Of a stretch of 64,000 nt of DNA, positions 52,258-61,144 are shown piece after piece. The position numbers and the translations under genes were made by a program. Location: the NCBI GenBank assembly GCA_040506195.1, contig JBEVXH010000001.1, forward strand, positions 620,001-684,000. The letters are read 5' to 3'. Each line of letters starts with the position of its first letter. The stretch's first letter is position 1. The notes under the pieces were generated by a model. The model saw nothing but the letters and a program-made list of their open reading frames with translations. It was not told where the DNA came from and ran no database searches. The DNA is from Thiodiazotropha sp040506195 (GTDB lineage: Bacteria > Pseudomonadota > Gammaproteobacteria > Chromatiales > Chromatiaceae).

Positions 52258-52809
52258 CTAAAAGCGATGAACAAACCCTAGACTGGCCGACTCCAGCTTG
52301 TAGTCGACGTTATGGATATCGCCGACAGCATGACGCAGCCACTCAAGCGTCAGCGCATTCTGTTCGTCCGCATAGAGTTCGAGACCAATACCATAGCCAA
52401 TCGCAGTCTCATCCACACTGCTGAAACCGGGGACATTACCGGAAAAATGGGTCACTCCACCTAAGGCATAGAGTCGGGTCCGGCTGTCGAGGAGAGGGAG
52501 ATTACCCCTGGCGTAGATACTCAACAGATACTCGATCTGATAGCTGCGGTCATTGACCACATCCTCGCCAAACAGACCGAACTGACCTTCAACTGCCAGA
52601 AACTCATTGAACTCCATGCCCCCTCGCACCAGCAGGCCGGCACTGCGAAAATCGGTATTGGAATCATCCTCCTTGTATTGCGGGGAAGAGACCATAACCC
52701 CGATATAGCGATTCCCCTCTATACCTGCACCCTTGACAGACTCTTCGGAAATGGCTACTGAAGACAACAGCAGGCAACCGCCAACGACAATAACAGTCAG
52801 GTAGTTCAT
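52258..52809 (-). CDS. Small outer-membrane beta-barrel protein
   Basis: 183 residues with a signal peptide (MNYLTVIVVGGCLLLSSVA). The mature part alternates polar and hydrophobic residues in about eight strands and ends SASLGFVHRF, a C-terminal Phe as expected for BAM substrates. The pattern NRYIGVMVSSPQYKED, VEGQFGLFGED and LYALGGVTHFSG resembles the OmpA/OmpX-like porin-fold (outer membrane beta-barrel) families. The role is unknown. The start MNYL is preceded by GGAGAGAGAGA. It converges with the pyrimidine operon. Confidence 0.8.
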   Translation of the reverse strand: MNYLTVIVVGGCLLLSSVAISEESVKGAGIEGNRYIGVMVSSPQYKEDDSNTDFRSAGLLVRGGMEFNEFLAVEGQFGLFGEDVVNDRSYQIEYLLSIYARGNLPLLDSRTRLYALGGVTHFSGNVPGFSSVDETAIGYGIGLELYADEQNALTLEWLRHAVGDIHNVDYKLESASLGFVHRF

Positions 52810-52946
52810 TCTCTCTCTCCATGATTTCAATCTACTCTCAGTTGATACCTAGTGAAGTCTAAACATGACCAAAGAAAAACACCATCCGCACTACAGACTT
52901 ACCTGCTATAACCGGATATTACAACCTCCAATCCGCCACGGCGTCA

Positions 52947-53498
52947 TCAGCGCCAGCCTTTGTCGCGCGCCTTGTTTGTCCATACCCAGACATAGGCAAT
53001 ACCACTGACCAGGGTGGTGAATCCGGTAACCCAGGTGAGCCAGATCAGCAGCTGGGAAGGCAGGGTAAAGGGGCCGGCATTTGTCACCACCAACAGCACC
53101 AGCACTATCTGTAACAATGTATTCAACTTACTGATCAGGCTTGGATTAGCGTCCAGTTCTTCAACACTGAAATTATAATAGAGCGCTCCACCCATAATGG
53201 TGAGATCGCGGAAGATCACAAGGATCACCAGCCAGACGGGAATCAGCCCCAAACCTCCGAGCACCAGAAACGAACTCATCAGCAGGGCTTTGTCGGCTAA
53301 AGGATCGAGTAAGCCTCCAAGGTGGCTTTGCCAACCAAACCGTTTTGCGAGGAAACCATCGATGCCGTCGGAAATACCGGCTACTGCGAACAGTATCAGG
53401 GCATAGGAGAACTCATGCTCAAACAACAACCAGACAATCGGGATAGTCAATAAGATGCGCAGTACACTGATCAGGTTGGGGATATCCTTACTCTGCAT
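52947..53498 (-). CDS. pgsA: Phosphatidylglycerophosphate synthase
   Basis: 183 residues, membrane-bound CDP-alcohol phosphatidyltransferase. The active-site motif is visible as SDGIDGFLAKRFG with GGLLDPLADKALL following, giving the four conserved aspartates. LPNLISVLRILLTIPI-like text (IPNLISVLRILLTIPIVWLL) is at the N terminus. It makes phosphatidylglycerophosphate for phosphatidylglycerol and cardiolipin. It follows the DUF2066 gene in the same direction, with a repeat copy in the 183-bp gap. Confidence 0.93.
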   Translation of the reverse strand: MQSKDIPNLISVLRILLTIPIVWLLFEHEFSYALILFAVAGISDGIDGFLAKRFGWQSHLGGLLDPLADKALLMSSFLVLGGLGLIPVWLVILVIFRDLTIMGGALYYNFSVEELDANPSLISKLNTLLQIVLVLLVVTNAGPFTLPSQLLIWLTWVTGFTTLVSGIAYVWVWTNKARDKGWR

Positions 53499-53523
53499 CG
53501 AAATGGCGGCTCCGTATCATGCT

Positions 53524-53595
53524 AGGGCCAGTAAACACTCATCCAATCGGTCCTGGCGGAATTACTGTCTGTCCAGCAAAGCTGAATGAGCGATG
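53524..53595 (+). repeat. Dispersed two-hairpin repeat, copy D
   Basis: AGGGCC (53524-53529) pairs with GGTCCT (53549-53554) using one G-U. A weaker second stem CTGG/CCAG (53553-53556 with 53573-53576) follows, then the tail AGCAAAGCTGAATGAGCGATG, as in copies C and E. It lies between pgsA and the DUF2066 gene. Confidence 0.8.
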
Positions 53596-53681
53596 TGTAA
53601 TCACTCTAAATGTACGAATAACAACCCCGCTGGGTGTAGATCGTGTGTAGTGTCCCATATTGTTAGATGATTTCAGAGACC

Positions 53682-54800
53682 CTAACGCAAGCGATATACC
53701 AGACTTTCGCCAACGACCACCTCTGGGTTCTTGTTTTCGACTGCTGCCGAATAATCGAGGGATTCCACCGGGTCGAGCACGGAACCAAGTTGAATACCAC
53801 GCTCCAATGCCTCCCTACTGCCATGAATACGGACCTTGAAATTAACCTTTTCGGTATCAGCCGATAGCAGATCAAGTTGTTCGATCATCGCCAGCGACTG
53901 CAGATATTCTTTAACCAATACAAAGTCTGCCAACCTTGTAAGTCCATGTACGCGAATCCTGATATCGGTTTCCCCCTGAGTAACCTGTTGTGGAGCAAAT
54001 CGCAACGCAAGGGCATCAACGGCTTGATTCAAGCCCTCACTGGCAAGGGCCACTTTACCTTCGGCACTGGTCTGCCAGCGATTGACTTTATCGGGCAGAT
54101 AGAGCAACCACTCACCTCGCCAACTGCGTGAACCCTGCCGGATCATACGGCCGACCAGAATCACATCAGGCTGATATCGCGCAGAGGCCCGGCGGATATT
54201 CTCCTCAAAACCGCCCCACAGATCGCTTACCCGTATTGCGTTTCGGTCCTCCATATCCATGAGTGGCCAGAGAAATGACAGACCCCGTGACTCCCCCACC
54301 CTGTTTAAATAGTGCCTCAGGCGCCGTTCCCGCTCGAGTGACAACAGGTCACGTCGCGCACCCTGTTCCTGGCCCAACCAGACCAGGATGGATGGTCGCG
54401 TACCACCCCACACCGGCACCCCGCTCTGACGTAGCAGACGATTGACCGCCCGCTCATCGAAACGCACCCACAACAGGCGATCCGGTGAATCCGGTGCAGC
54501 CTCGGGGTTGGAGGTTTCAAGTGTCTTATAGCGATATTGCTGGATATATGCGGACGCTTTTTTAAGGATGCCGGGGATCTCGGGATGGTTCAAGAGGCCA
54601 CGATCACCACTCACCTTCACGATTACGTTGGCGAAGGCCGAGCGAATTCCATCCGCCCTCGCTTGTGCGCTCTGGCCGTGAACCGGAACCTCCGCTTCAT
54701 AGAGCTTCCCCACCCGTTCGGCAGATACCCATGGCGCCGACAACAGAGCAGCCGAAAACATCAACCACCGGAAAGCCATCTTCAGTCGAGTTTGAATCAT
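53682..54800 (-). CDS. DUF2066 domain-containing exported protein
   Basis: 372 residues with a signal peptide (FRWLMFSAALLSAPWVSA). The DUF2066 core follows: LYEAEVPVHGQSAQARADGI, FANVIVKVSGDRGL and VNRLLRQSGVPVWG are its usual landmarks. These proteins are periplasmic and of unknown role, and are regularly found divergent from purM in Gammaproteobacteria, as here. The start is uncertain: ATG 54800 is used, with GTG 54818 and ATG 54779 as alternatives. pgsA follows after a repeat copy. Confidence 0.85.
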   Translation of the reverse strand: MIQTRLKMAFRWLMFSAALLSAPWVSAERVGKLYEAEVPVHGQSAQARADGIRSAFANVIVKVSGDRGLLNHPEIPGILKKASAYIQQYRYKTLETSNPEAAPDSPDRLLWVRFDERAVNRLLRQSGVPVWGGTRPSILVWLGQEQGARRDLLSLERERRLRHYLNRVGESRGLSFLWPLMDMEDRNAIRVSDLWGGFEENIRRASARYQPDVILVGRMIRQGSRSWRGEWLLYLPDKVNRWQTSAEGKVALASEGLNQAVDALALRFAPQQVTQGETDIRIRVHGLTRLADFVLVKEYLQSLAMIEQLDLLSADTEKVNFKVRIHGSREALERGIQLGSVLDPVESLDYSAAVENKNPEVVVGESLVYRLR

Positions 54801-54988
54801 TGAATCGTCACACTTCACAAGGGTTCTCTGATAATCACTATCCGGCTACTTGGTTTTCAGTAATGAAAACATGGCTCGGCACCGAGAACCAGCCTAATCG
54901 GATCGTCGCATAGCGGGAAATTTTAACGCGCCTGCGGAAAAGATGAAAATCAGGACATGTACAACACTCACTGAGTCCCACTTCTTCT

Positions 54989-54997
54989 GTTAGAATC
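54989..54997 (+). promoter_or_regulatory. Possible extended -10 promoter of purMN
   Basis: TGTTAGAAT fits TGnTATAAT with one mismatch and lies 43 bp before the purM start. No strong -35 is present. A PurR-type operator is not recognisable. Confidence 0.35.
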
Positions 54998-55039
54998 CCG
55001 GTCTGAATCACCTAGGGCCTGAAGCCGGAGTATCATCCC

Positions 55040-56110
55040 GTGGAGTATGAATCCAAACCCAGCAACCCCTCATCACTCAGCTACCGGGACGCCGGTGTTG
55101 ATATCGATGCGGGCAATGAACTGGTCGAGCGTATCAAACCGATTGTTAAACAGACCTTCCGTTCAGGTGTACTCGCAGGACTCGGTGGGTTTGGCGCACT
55201 TTTCGAACTACCGCTGGACCGATTCCGGGAACCGGTGCTCGTTTCAGGCACGGACGGGGTTGGCACCAAACTGAAACTGGCATTGGAACTCAATCGCCAT
55301 GATTCGATCGGCATCGACCTGGTGGCTATGTGTGTCAACGATATCGTAGTCGCGGGCGCCGAACCCTTGTTCTTTCTGGATTATTACGCCACTGGAAAAC
55401 TGGATGTGGAGATCGCCACCGATGTCGTACGGGGAATCGCGGCCGGCTGTCAACAGGCCGGGGCGGCCCTGACAGGCGGTGAGACCGCCGAGATGCCGGG
55501 CATGTACGCGGAGGGCGATTACGATCTGGCCGGTTTCTGTGTCGGTATTGCCGAAAAGAGCCGCCTGATACTCCCGGAACGGGTACAGGAGGGTGACACA
55601 CTGATCGGCATAGCCTCGTCCGGACCCCACTCGAACGGCTACTCTTTGATACGCAAGATACTCCAGGTCACGGGCGCAAACCTGGATCAGCCGTTCCAGG
55701 ATAGCACCCTGGGTGATGCACTGCTGTCGCCCACCCGAATCTATGTCAAACCCCTGCTGGCCCTCATGCAGGAGGTGGAGATTCATGCCTTGGCCCACAT
55801 TACCGGTGGAGGACTGCCCGAAAATCTACCTCGAGTCCTTCCCGCTGGCTGCAAAGCGGTGATCGACAGCGGCAACTGGCAACTTCCGCCCATCTTCGAA
55901 TGGCTGCGAACTCAGGGCAAGCTGGCCAACGGCGAGATGTTACGCACCTTCAACAGCGGCATCGGCATGATTGTCTGTGTTGCACAAAAAGAGACCGAAA
56001 CCACCCTGAAGCTGCTCAAAGATATGGGTGAAACCGCCTGGGTGGTCGGGGCAATAGAATCCGCAGACAATACCGATATCAGGGTTGAGATAAACGGACC
56101 GCTTGCGTGA
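55040..56110 (+). CDS. purM: Phosphoribosylformylglycinamidine cyclo-ligase (AIR synthetase)
   Basis: 356 residues. It closes the imidazole ring of AIR in purine synthesis. SYRDAGVDIDAGNELVERIK at the N terminus, SGTDGVGTKLKLA, ETAEMPGMY, GIASSGPHSNGYSLIRK and ITGGGLPENLPRVLP are typical. The GTG start is preceded by GGAG. Its stop overlaps the purN start by 4 bp. Confidence 0.96.
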   Translation: MEYESKPSNPSSLSYRDAGVDIDAGNELVERIKPIVKQTFRSGVLAGLGGFGALFELPLDRFREPVLVSGTDGVGTKLKLALELNRHDSIGIDLVAMCVNDIVVAGAEPLFFLDYYATGKLDVEIATDVVRGIAAGCQQAGAALTGGETAEMPGMYAEGDYDLAGFCVGIAEKSRLILPERVQEGDTLIGIASSGPHSNGYSLIRKILQVTGANLDQPFQDSTLGDALLSPTRIYVKPLLALMQEVEIHALAHITGGGLPENLPRVLPAGCKAVIDSGNWQLPPIFEWLRTQGKLANGEMLRTFNSGIGMIVCVAQKETETTLKLLKDMGETAWVVGAIESADNTDIRVEINGPLA

Positions 56111-56775
56111 GTGGCGCGTCAAGACTACCTGTCGTGGTACTGATTTCCGGTAGTGGCACCAACCTGCAGGCAATGATCGATACCATGCTGATCGATCTCC
56201 CCATTGAGATCCGCGCTGTCATAAGCAACCGCCCTGATGCCTACGGTTTGCGACGGGCCGAGCAGGCCTGCATCGAAACAGCTATCCTCAATCACAAGGA
56301 GTTCACAAACCGGGAAAGCTACGACCGTGCACTGATGAAATTAATCGATCGCTACTCGCCGGGTCTGATCGCCCTGGCCGGTTTCATGCGCATTCTCACG
56401 ACCGGGTTCGTTCGGCACTACGCGGGGCGCATGTTGAATATCCACCCCTCGCTGCTGCCGAAATATACTGGATTGAACACGCATCAACGGGCGCTGGAAG
56501 CGCACGATCAACTACACGGGGCCAGTGTCCATTTCGTCACCGAAGAACTGGATGGCGGCCCACTGGTCGTGCAGGCCCAGGTAACTGTATTGGAGGACGA
56601 CGACGCTGACAGCCTTGCGGCCAGGGTGTTGCGGAGGGAGCACCAGATCTACACCCTGGCAATACGCTGGTTCGCAGAGAAACGCTTATCAATGGATGAG
56701 AATGGCGAGGTCATACTGAATGGAAAGAGGCTTGAAAAACCCGTGGTGTTCACCCCACTGGAACCTATCGGATAG
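56107..56775 (+). CDS. purN: Phosphoribosylglycinamide formyltransferase
   Basis: 222 residues. It transfers a formyl group from 10-formyl-THF to GAR. ISGSGTNLQAMID binds the phosphate. The catalytic Asn-His and Asp are in LNIHPSLLPKY and ELDGGPLV. Starts at GTG overlapping purM. The family is normally near 210 residues. Confidence 0.95.
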   Translation: MSGASRLPVVVLISGSGTNLQAMIDTMLIDLPIEIRAVISNRPDAYGLRRAEQACIETAILNHKEFTNRESYDRALMKLIDRYSPGLIALAGFMRILTTGFVRHYAGRMLNIHPSLLPKYTGLNTHQRALEAHDQLHGASVHFVTEELDGGPLVVQAQVTVLEDDDADSLAARVLRREHQIYTLAIRWFAEKRLSMDENGEVILNGKRLEKPVVFTPLEPIG

Positions 56776-56782
56776 CTGATCA

Positions 56783-57520
56783 ATGATCAGGCTCCGATAC
56801 CGCAGCGGCTGGCTATTGGGGATTACGGCGATGTTTTGCTGCATGCCTTTGAACGCCGACATAGAGGGACTACTGAAGCCCTTTTCAGCGACATTCAGCG
56901 TTAAGCGCAATGTCATTCCGCTGGGTGAATTGATGCTTGAGTTCAGCCTGAATGAGAAGGGTGAGTACCGCTATAATGCCCATACCTTGCCGGGGATGCT
57001 TGCGGGTTGGCTGAGTGCCGATGAGATCATCGAAGTAAGTCAGGGACGATTGACCGGGGACGCAATCCAACCGACCAGTTATACCTATAAGGATTTGGGG
57101 AATGAGAATGAGCGCACAGAATTGGTATTTGACTGGCTGGCTGGCAAGGTCCTCACTACCAGCGGCGGTGTCACCTGGTCCCAACCCATCTCATCCGGCA
57201 CTCAGGACAGACTCAGCCAGCAACTGCTGGTCCGCCTGCACCTGGCTAAGGGCAGGGACGATATCTCCTACCAGGTGGCCGACGGCGGAAAAATCAAGCG
57301 CTATAGATTTCTTGTCGAGGGTGAGGAAGAAGTTGAAACACCCTTTGGCCTGATAAACTGCCTGCGGGTGAGGCGAAGCAAAGAGTCACGCAAGCCGGAC
57401 TACACCATCTGGTTCGCACCGTCGTTGGGCTACTTGCCGGTACAAATAGAGCGTAAAAGGTCCGGCCGCCTATACCGGATGGTTGTGGAAACAATCGATC
57501 AAAAGGAAAGTACGGATTAG
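56783..57520 (+). CDS. DUF3108 domain-containing exported protein
   Basis: 245 residues with a signal peptide (WLLGITAMFCCMPLNA). A DUF3108 domain follows (PFSATFSVKRNVIPLGELML, YRYNAHTLPGMLAGW, IWFAPSLGYLPVQIE). The family is predicted periplasmic, beta-rich and of unknown role, and often follows purN. It starts 7 bp after the purN stop, so it is probably in the same operon. Confidence 0.88.
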   Translation: MIRLRYRSGWLLGITAMFCCMPLNADIEGLLKPFSATFSVKRNVIPLGELMLEFSLNEKGEYRYNAHTLPGMLAGWLSADEIIEVSQGRLTGDAIQPTSYTYKDLGNENERTELVFDWLAGKVLTTSGGVTWSQPISSGTQDRLSQQLLVRLHLAKGRDDISYQVADGGKIKRYRFLVEGEEEVETPFGLINCLRVRRSKESRKPDYTIWFAPSLGYLPVQIERKRSGRLYRMVVETIDQKESTD

Positions 57521-57564
57521 GCTGGAGCCTGATTAGCCACATCAAAGACAAGGAGGTCTATTTT

Positions 57565-58239
57565 ATGCCGATTACCGATTGGCCCATCGATGAAAGACCC
57601 AGAGAGAAATTGCTGCAGCGGGGCTCGGAATCCCTCTCGGATGCAGAGTTGCTGGCCATCTTTCTGCGCACAGGTGTTGCCGGCCAGACAGCGGTAGACC
57701 TGGCGCGCAGCCTGCTGTCCGAATTCGGCGGTCTGCGCCATCTGCTCAGCGCCGACCAGCGACGTTTCTGCAAGTCCAGGGGGCTGGGCATGGCAAAATA
57801 CACACAACTGCAGGCAGTCCTCGAAATGGCTCGACGATACCTGCATGAGCAGCTTGAAACATCCGGCAGTCTGACCACTCCGGAACAGACCCAAGACTAT
57901 CTGCGAGCCAGACTGCGTCACTATGCCTATGAGGTATTCTCCTGCCTGTTTCTAGACAACCGGCACCGTGTGATTCGCTATGAAGAGCTTTTTCGCGGCA
58001 CGATAGACGGGGCCAATGTCCACCCCAGAGAAGTCGTCAGGCGGGCCCTGGAGCTGAATGCCGCCGCACTCATCTTTGCCCATAACCATCCCTCAGGGGT
58101 GGCCGAGCCGAGCCGGGCCGATCGCCAGATCACTCAACGCCTCAAGGATGCTCTGGCGCTGGTGGATATCCGTGTTCTCGACCATATCGTGATCGGCGAG
58201 GGAGAAGCGGTTTCGCTGGCTGAACGCGGGATGATTTAA
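57565..58239 (+). CDS. radC: RadC-family JAB/MPN-domain protein
   Basis: 224 residues. The N-terminal helix-hairpin-helix region starts ITDWPIDERPREKLL. The C-terminal MPN+ (JAB) domain has the metal motif FAHNHPSG followed by the Asp in SRADRQIT, and an upstream Glu in NVHPREVVR. The historic repair role of RadC is disputed, and its function is uncertain. The position just before rpmB is common in Gammaproteobacteria. Confidence 0.94.
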   Translation: MPITDWPIDERPREKLLQRGSESLSDAELLAIFLRTGVAGQTAVDLARSLLSEFGGLRHLLSADQRRFCKSRGLGMAKYTQLQAVLEMARRYLHEQLETSGSLTTPEQTQDYLRARLRHYAYEVFSCLFLDNRHRVIRYEELFRGTIDGANVHPREVVRRALELNAAALIFAHNHPSGVAEPSRADRQITQRLKDALALVDIRVLDHIVIGEGEAVSLAERGMI

Positions 58240-58240
58240 C

Positions 58241-58269
58241 TTGCCTCCCAACCCTTACTCTGATATAAA
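58241..58269 (+). promoter_or_regulatory. Probable sigma-70 promoter of rpmB-rpmG
   Basis: TTGCCT (58241-58246) and TATAAA (58264-58269) are separated by 17 bp, 4/6 and 5/6 matches to the consensus boxes. The start would be near 58277, giving a leader of about 60 nt. Confidence 0.6.
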
Positions 58270-58286
58270 TACGCGCCTTTCGCCCA

Positions 58287-58321
58287 GGGGATGTAGTTAT
58301 GTCCCCTATCCAGGGATAACT
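58287..58321 (+). promoter_or_regulatory. rpmB leader with two mutually exclusive hairpins
   Basis: GGGGA (58287-58291) can pair with TCCCC (58302-58306). Alternatively AGTTAT (58295-58300) plus CCCT (58304-58307), with a three-base bulge, can pair with AGGGATAACT (58312-58321). Both use the same CCCC tract. The element lies entirely in the predicted leader, 17 nt before the rpmB ATG, where an autoregulating ribosomal protein might bind. Confidence 0.35.
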
Positions 58322-58338
58322 ATTTCGAGGTTTGGACC

Positions 58339-58575
58339 ATGTCAAAAGTCTGCCAAGTCACCGGCAAGCGCCCGGTCACGGGAAACAACGTCTCCCATGC
58401 GCACAACAAGACTAAGCGTCGTTTTCTCCCCAATCTGCATACCCACAGATTCTGGGTCGAGAGTGAAAAACGCTGGGTCCGTCTGCGTCTATCCTCTAAA
58501 GGTATGCGCATCATCGACAAGAAGGGGATCGATTCGGTGCTCGCCGAAATGCGCGCCCGCGGCGAAAAAATCTAA
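58339..58575 (+). CDS. rpmB: 50S ribosomal protein L28
   Basis: 78 residues beginning MSKVCQVTGKRPVTGNNVSH, with SHAHNKTKRRFLPNL and RFWVESEKRWVRLRLSSKGM, matching E. coli L28 throughout. GAGG lies upstream of the start. The L33 gene follows 17 bp later. Confidence 0.98.
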   Translation: MSKVCQVTGKRPVTGNNVSHAHNKTKRRFLPNLHTHRFWVESEKRWVRLRLSSKGMRIIDKKGIDSVLAEMRARGEKI

Positions 58576-58592
58576 CCCAGGAGCCCAGAGTC

Positions 58593-58748
58593 ATGCGTGA
58601 TAAAATCAAACTCGTCTCCAGTGCCGGCACTGGACACTTCTACACCACGACCAAGAACAAGCGCAACCAGCCGGGAAAGATGGAGATCAAGAAATTCGAT
58701 CCCAAGGTGCGCAAGCATGTGATGTATAAGGAATCGAAGATCAAATAG
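58593..58748 (+). CDS. rpmG: 50S ribosomal protein L33
   Basis: A 51-residue protein, MRDKIKLVSSAGTGHFYTTT at the start, then KNKRNQPGKMEIKKFDP and VRKHVMYKESKIK. It is the usual L33 without zinc-binding cysteines. AGGAG stands upstream of the ATG. It completes the rpmBG operon, which ends at a terminator 22 bp later. Confidence 0.97.
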   Translation: MRDKIKLVSSAGTGHFYTTTKNKRNQPGKMEIKKFDPKVRKHVMYKESKIK

Positions 58749-58770
58749 ACCTGAATCCTCCCTGGAAGAG

Positions 58771-58793
58771 ACCCGCCTCCTCGGCGGGTTTTC
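58771..58793 (+). terminator. Intrinsic terminator of rpmBG
   Basis: ACCCGCC (58771-58777) pairs with GGCGGGT (58783-58789) around TCCTC, followed by a short T run. It lies between rpmG and the converging hydantoinase gene. Confidence 0.88.
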
Positions 58794-58836
58794 TATGTCC
58801 GGAAGGATAACCCGGTAGACTCCGATCAGCCGGGCT

Positions 58837-60828
58837 TCACGACATCTTTTCGAACAGCAGATTACCGGCGCTATCCGCTGTACAACGCCAACCGGGCTCC
58901 AACCAAGTGGTTGACGCCATTTCCGTAATCAGCGCCGGCCCCGCAAGCGCCTGTCCCACAGCCAGTTGCGCTCTCTCATACCGCGGCACTGGCATATCCA
59001 CTCCCCAGACAGTCAAATACTCGCAAGCCTCGGCCGGCTCGGATCCGGCTGTAACATTCAATGCAACCGTTGTCTGCGGACCACGCAGGGCCACACGCAG
59101 ATTAACCAACTCCACGGGCGCCGACATGCGATGGCCGTAACGTATTTCGTGTCGCTCATGAAAATCGATTTCCGCCCGTTCCAGGCTGCTCCAGGGGACG
59201 GTAAGGGTATAGGATTGCCCCGAATAGCGCAGATCCAAGGCATATTCAGCCTCGATCCGATCCCTGGCTATGCCCTCCTCCATAAGATCCGCCACTCCGC
59301 CCTGTGCGAGCCGTGTAAACGCCAGTCGGAGTTCACTGTCGCTCAATGCCTGCAACAGCCCAAGACGGGCATGCACCAACTGACGTCCCGGCCGGGTTGC
59401 CAGCATTCCCAAGGCGGACAGGACACCTGCGTTGAGCGGCACCAGGGCGGAGCGCATGCCCAGGGCGTCGGCCAAGGCACACACATGCAACCCGCCTGCG
59501 CCACCGAATGAGAGCAGGGTAAAACTGCGCGGATCAACTCCCCGCTCGATTGAAATCACGCGCAGGGCACGCGCCATATGCTCGTTGGCGACCCTGATCA
59601 CTCCCTCCGCCGCCCTGTGCAGAGAGAGTCCAAGCCGCTGCGCCAATTGCCCCATCGCCTTCTCTGCCGCCTGCATATCAAGTTGCATACGCCCACCCAG
59701 GAAAGCGCTGCTACGCAAGCGGCCGAGGATCAAATTGGCATCCGTAACCGTCACTTTGGTGCCACCGCGGGCATAACAGGCCGGTCCGGGGTCGGCGCCC
59801 GCAGACTCCGGACCTACCTGCAACATACCCCCCGCATCCACCCAGGCAAGTGAGCCGCCCCCGGCGCCGATGGTATGCATATCCACCATCGGCACAGCCA
59901 CAGGCCAGGGTCCGATATGCCCCTCCCGGGTCAATCTGGGACTCCCGTCAATCAATGCCACGTCGGTGGAGGTCCCTCCCATATCGAGGGTCAGGAGCTG
60001 ACTGCGACCCGATGCCGCGGCCACATAGCCGGCACCGACCAAACCGCCTGCCGGGCCTGAGAGCAGCATCCGCACTGCCTGCCGTGCAACCTGATCCGCC
60101 GAGATCGCCTCGCCGGAGCTCTGCATCACTGAGATACGCGCCCCGCCAAGACATGCCTGCAGGCGCTCGATATAACCCTCCACCAACGGTCCCACCCAGC
60201 TGTTGAGCCAGGTGGCTATCCCCCGCTCATACTCGCCGCCTGCCGGCAGTACGCTGGAGGAGCGGGAACAAAAGATGCCTTCAGGTATCGCCGCCTCTAT
60301 CTTCTTTTCGAAGCGGTCATCGAGATAGCTGAACAACAGGTTAATCGCCACAGCCTCGGGATTTCGGCGGGCAATCTCGCCCTTAAGCGTATCGATCTCC
60401 TGATCACTCAACGGCTCGACCGGTTTTCCCTGGCTGTCAAGGCGGCCGCCGGTTTGCAGACAGTCGTTCGCCGACACAGGCGCAACCCTGGCGTGCGGCT
60501 GCAGATTATAGAGTTCACTGCGCGCCTGACGTCCGATCGTGAGGATATCCTGCAAGCCGCGATTACCGATGTAGAGTGTATGCACGCCCTTGCCCTCCAA
60601 GGCGGCATTCGTAGCGACAGTAGAGCCGTGCACAATAACCAGATCGCTTGTCCCAAGCCCCAGCTCTTCTATTCCTTGCAGGATGGCCTGTTCCGGTGCC
60701 TGTGGCGTCGACAGCACCTTGTGTATCCGTATCTCTCCAGCGCGGTACAGAACGAAATCGGTGAATGTGCCTCCTGTATCGACACCCAGCAGATAACCCT
60801 TTTCATTCTGGCAAACAAAGCCGTTCAT
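58837..60828 (-). CDS. Hydantoinase/oxoprolinase family protein, HyuA-like subunit
   Basis: 663 residues. The N-terminal ASKHA-type region has GVDTGGTFTDFVLY and VHGSTVATNAALEGKG. The core has DMGGTSTDVALIDGSP and GAGGGSLAWVDAGG. A C-terminal hydantoinase-A region follows. Members hydrolyse ATP to open 5-membered cyclic amides such as hydantoins or 5-oxoproline, normally with a HyuB partner. No hyuB gene is adjacent, so the substrate and partner are open. ATG 60828 follows GGAGGG closely. The gene is GC-richer than its neighbours but shows no clear sign of transfer. Confidence 0.88.
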   Translation of the reverse strand: MNGFVCQNEKGYLLGVDTGGTFTDFVLYRAGEIRIHKVLSTPQAPEQAILQGIEELGLGTSDLVIVHGSTVATNAALEGKGVHTLYIGNRGLQDILTIGRQARSELYNLQPHARVAPVSANDCLQTGGRLDSQGKPVEPLSDQEIDTLKGEIARRNPEAVAINLLFSYLDDRFEKKIEAAIPEGIFCSRSSSVLPAGGEYERGIATWLNSWVGPLVEGYIERLQACLGGARISVMQSSGEAISADQVARQAVRMLLSGPAGGLVGAGYVAAASGRSQLLTLDMGGTSTDVALIDGSPRLTREGHIGPWPVAVPMVDMHTIGAGGGSLAWVDAGGMLQVGPESAGADPGPACYARGGTKVTVTDANLILGRLRSSAFLGGRMQLDMQAAEKAMGQLAQRLGLSLHRAAEGVIRVANEHMARALRVISIERGVDPRSFTLLSFGGAGGLHVCALADALGMRSALVPLNAGVLSALGMLATRPGRQLVHARLGLLQALSDSELRLAFTRLAQGGVADLMEEGIARDRIEAEYALDLRYSGQSYTLTVPWSSLERAEIDFHERHEIRYGHRMSAPVELVNLRVALRGPQTTVALNVTAGSEPAEACEYLTVWGVDMPVPRYERAQLAVGQALAGPALITEMASTTWLEPGWRCTADSAGNLLFEKMS

Positions 60829-61144
60829 CAACCCTCCATTTCAGTGAACACACATATCGGAAACATACTCTGTTTAGGGCCTGTCAATAGACCCCAGTCT
60901 GATTGTGGAATCGATCGGCACCGGTGCAGTATGGAGAATACTGCCTGGAGGTCAAATTCCACTTTTCAGCCCGACCGCAAAGGTCGTTATTCCATCGACC
61001 GCAGCGATTGCCTCTGGCCGGCGGTATGATTTGCGTATCAGTTTAAACACAAGGTCTTGCATAGCCTACAAAGGGTGATATGTTTGGCAGGTCTCTGCCT
61101 TGGCAGCCTTTCCCGCACTGTGCGGACAGCCGACTATTACGCTT
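60829..61144. other. Intergenic region with a fragment resembling the dispersed repeat
   Basis: A 316-bp stretch between divergent genes. AGGGCCTGTCAATAG at 60876-60890 resembles the start of the dispersed repeat but loses similarity at once and has no closing GGCCCT. The rest holds no gene, strong hairpin or clear promoter. Confidence 0.45.

Noticed and set aside
60876..60890. Sixth copy of the dispersed repeat
   Set aside because: Only about 12 bases match and neither hairpin can form, so it is at best a remnant.
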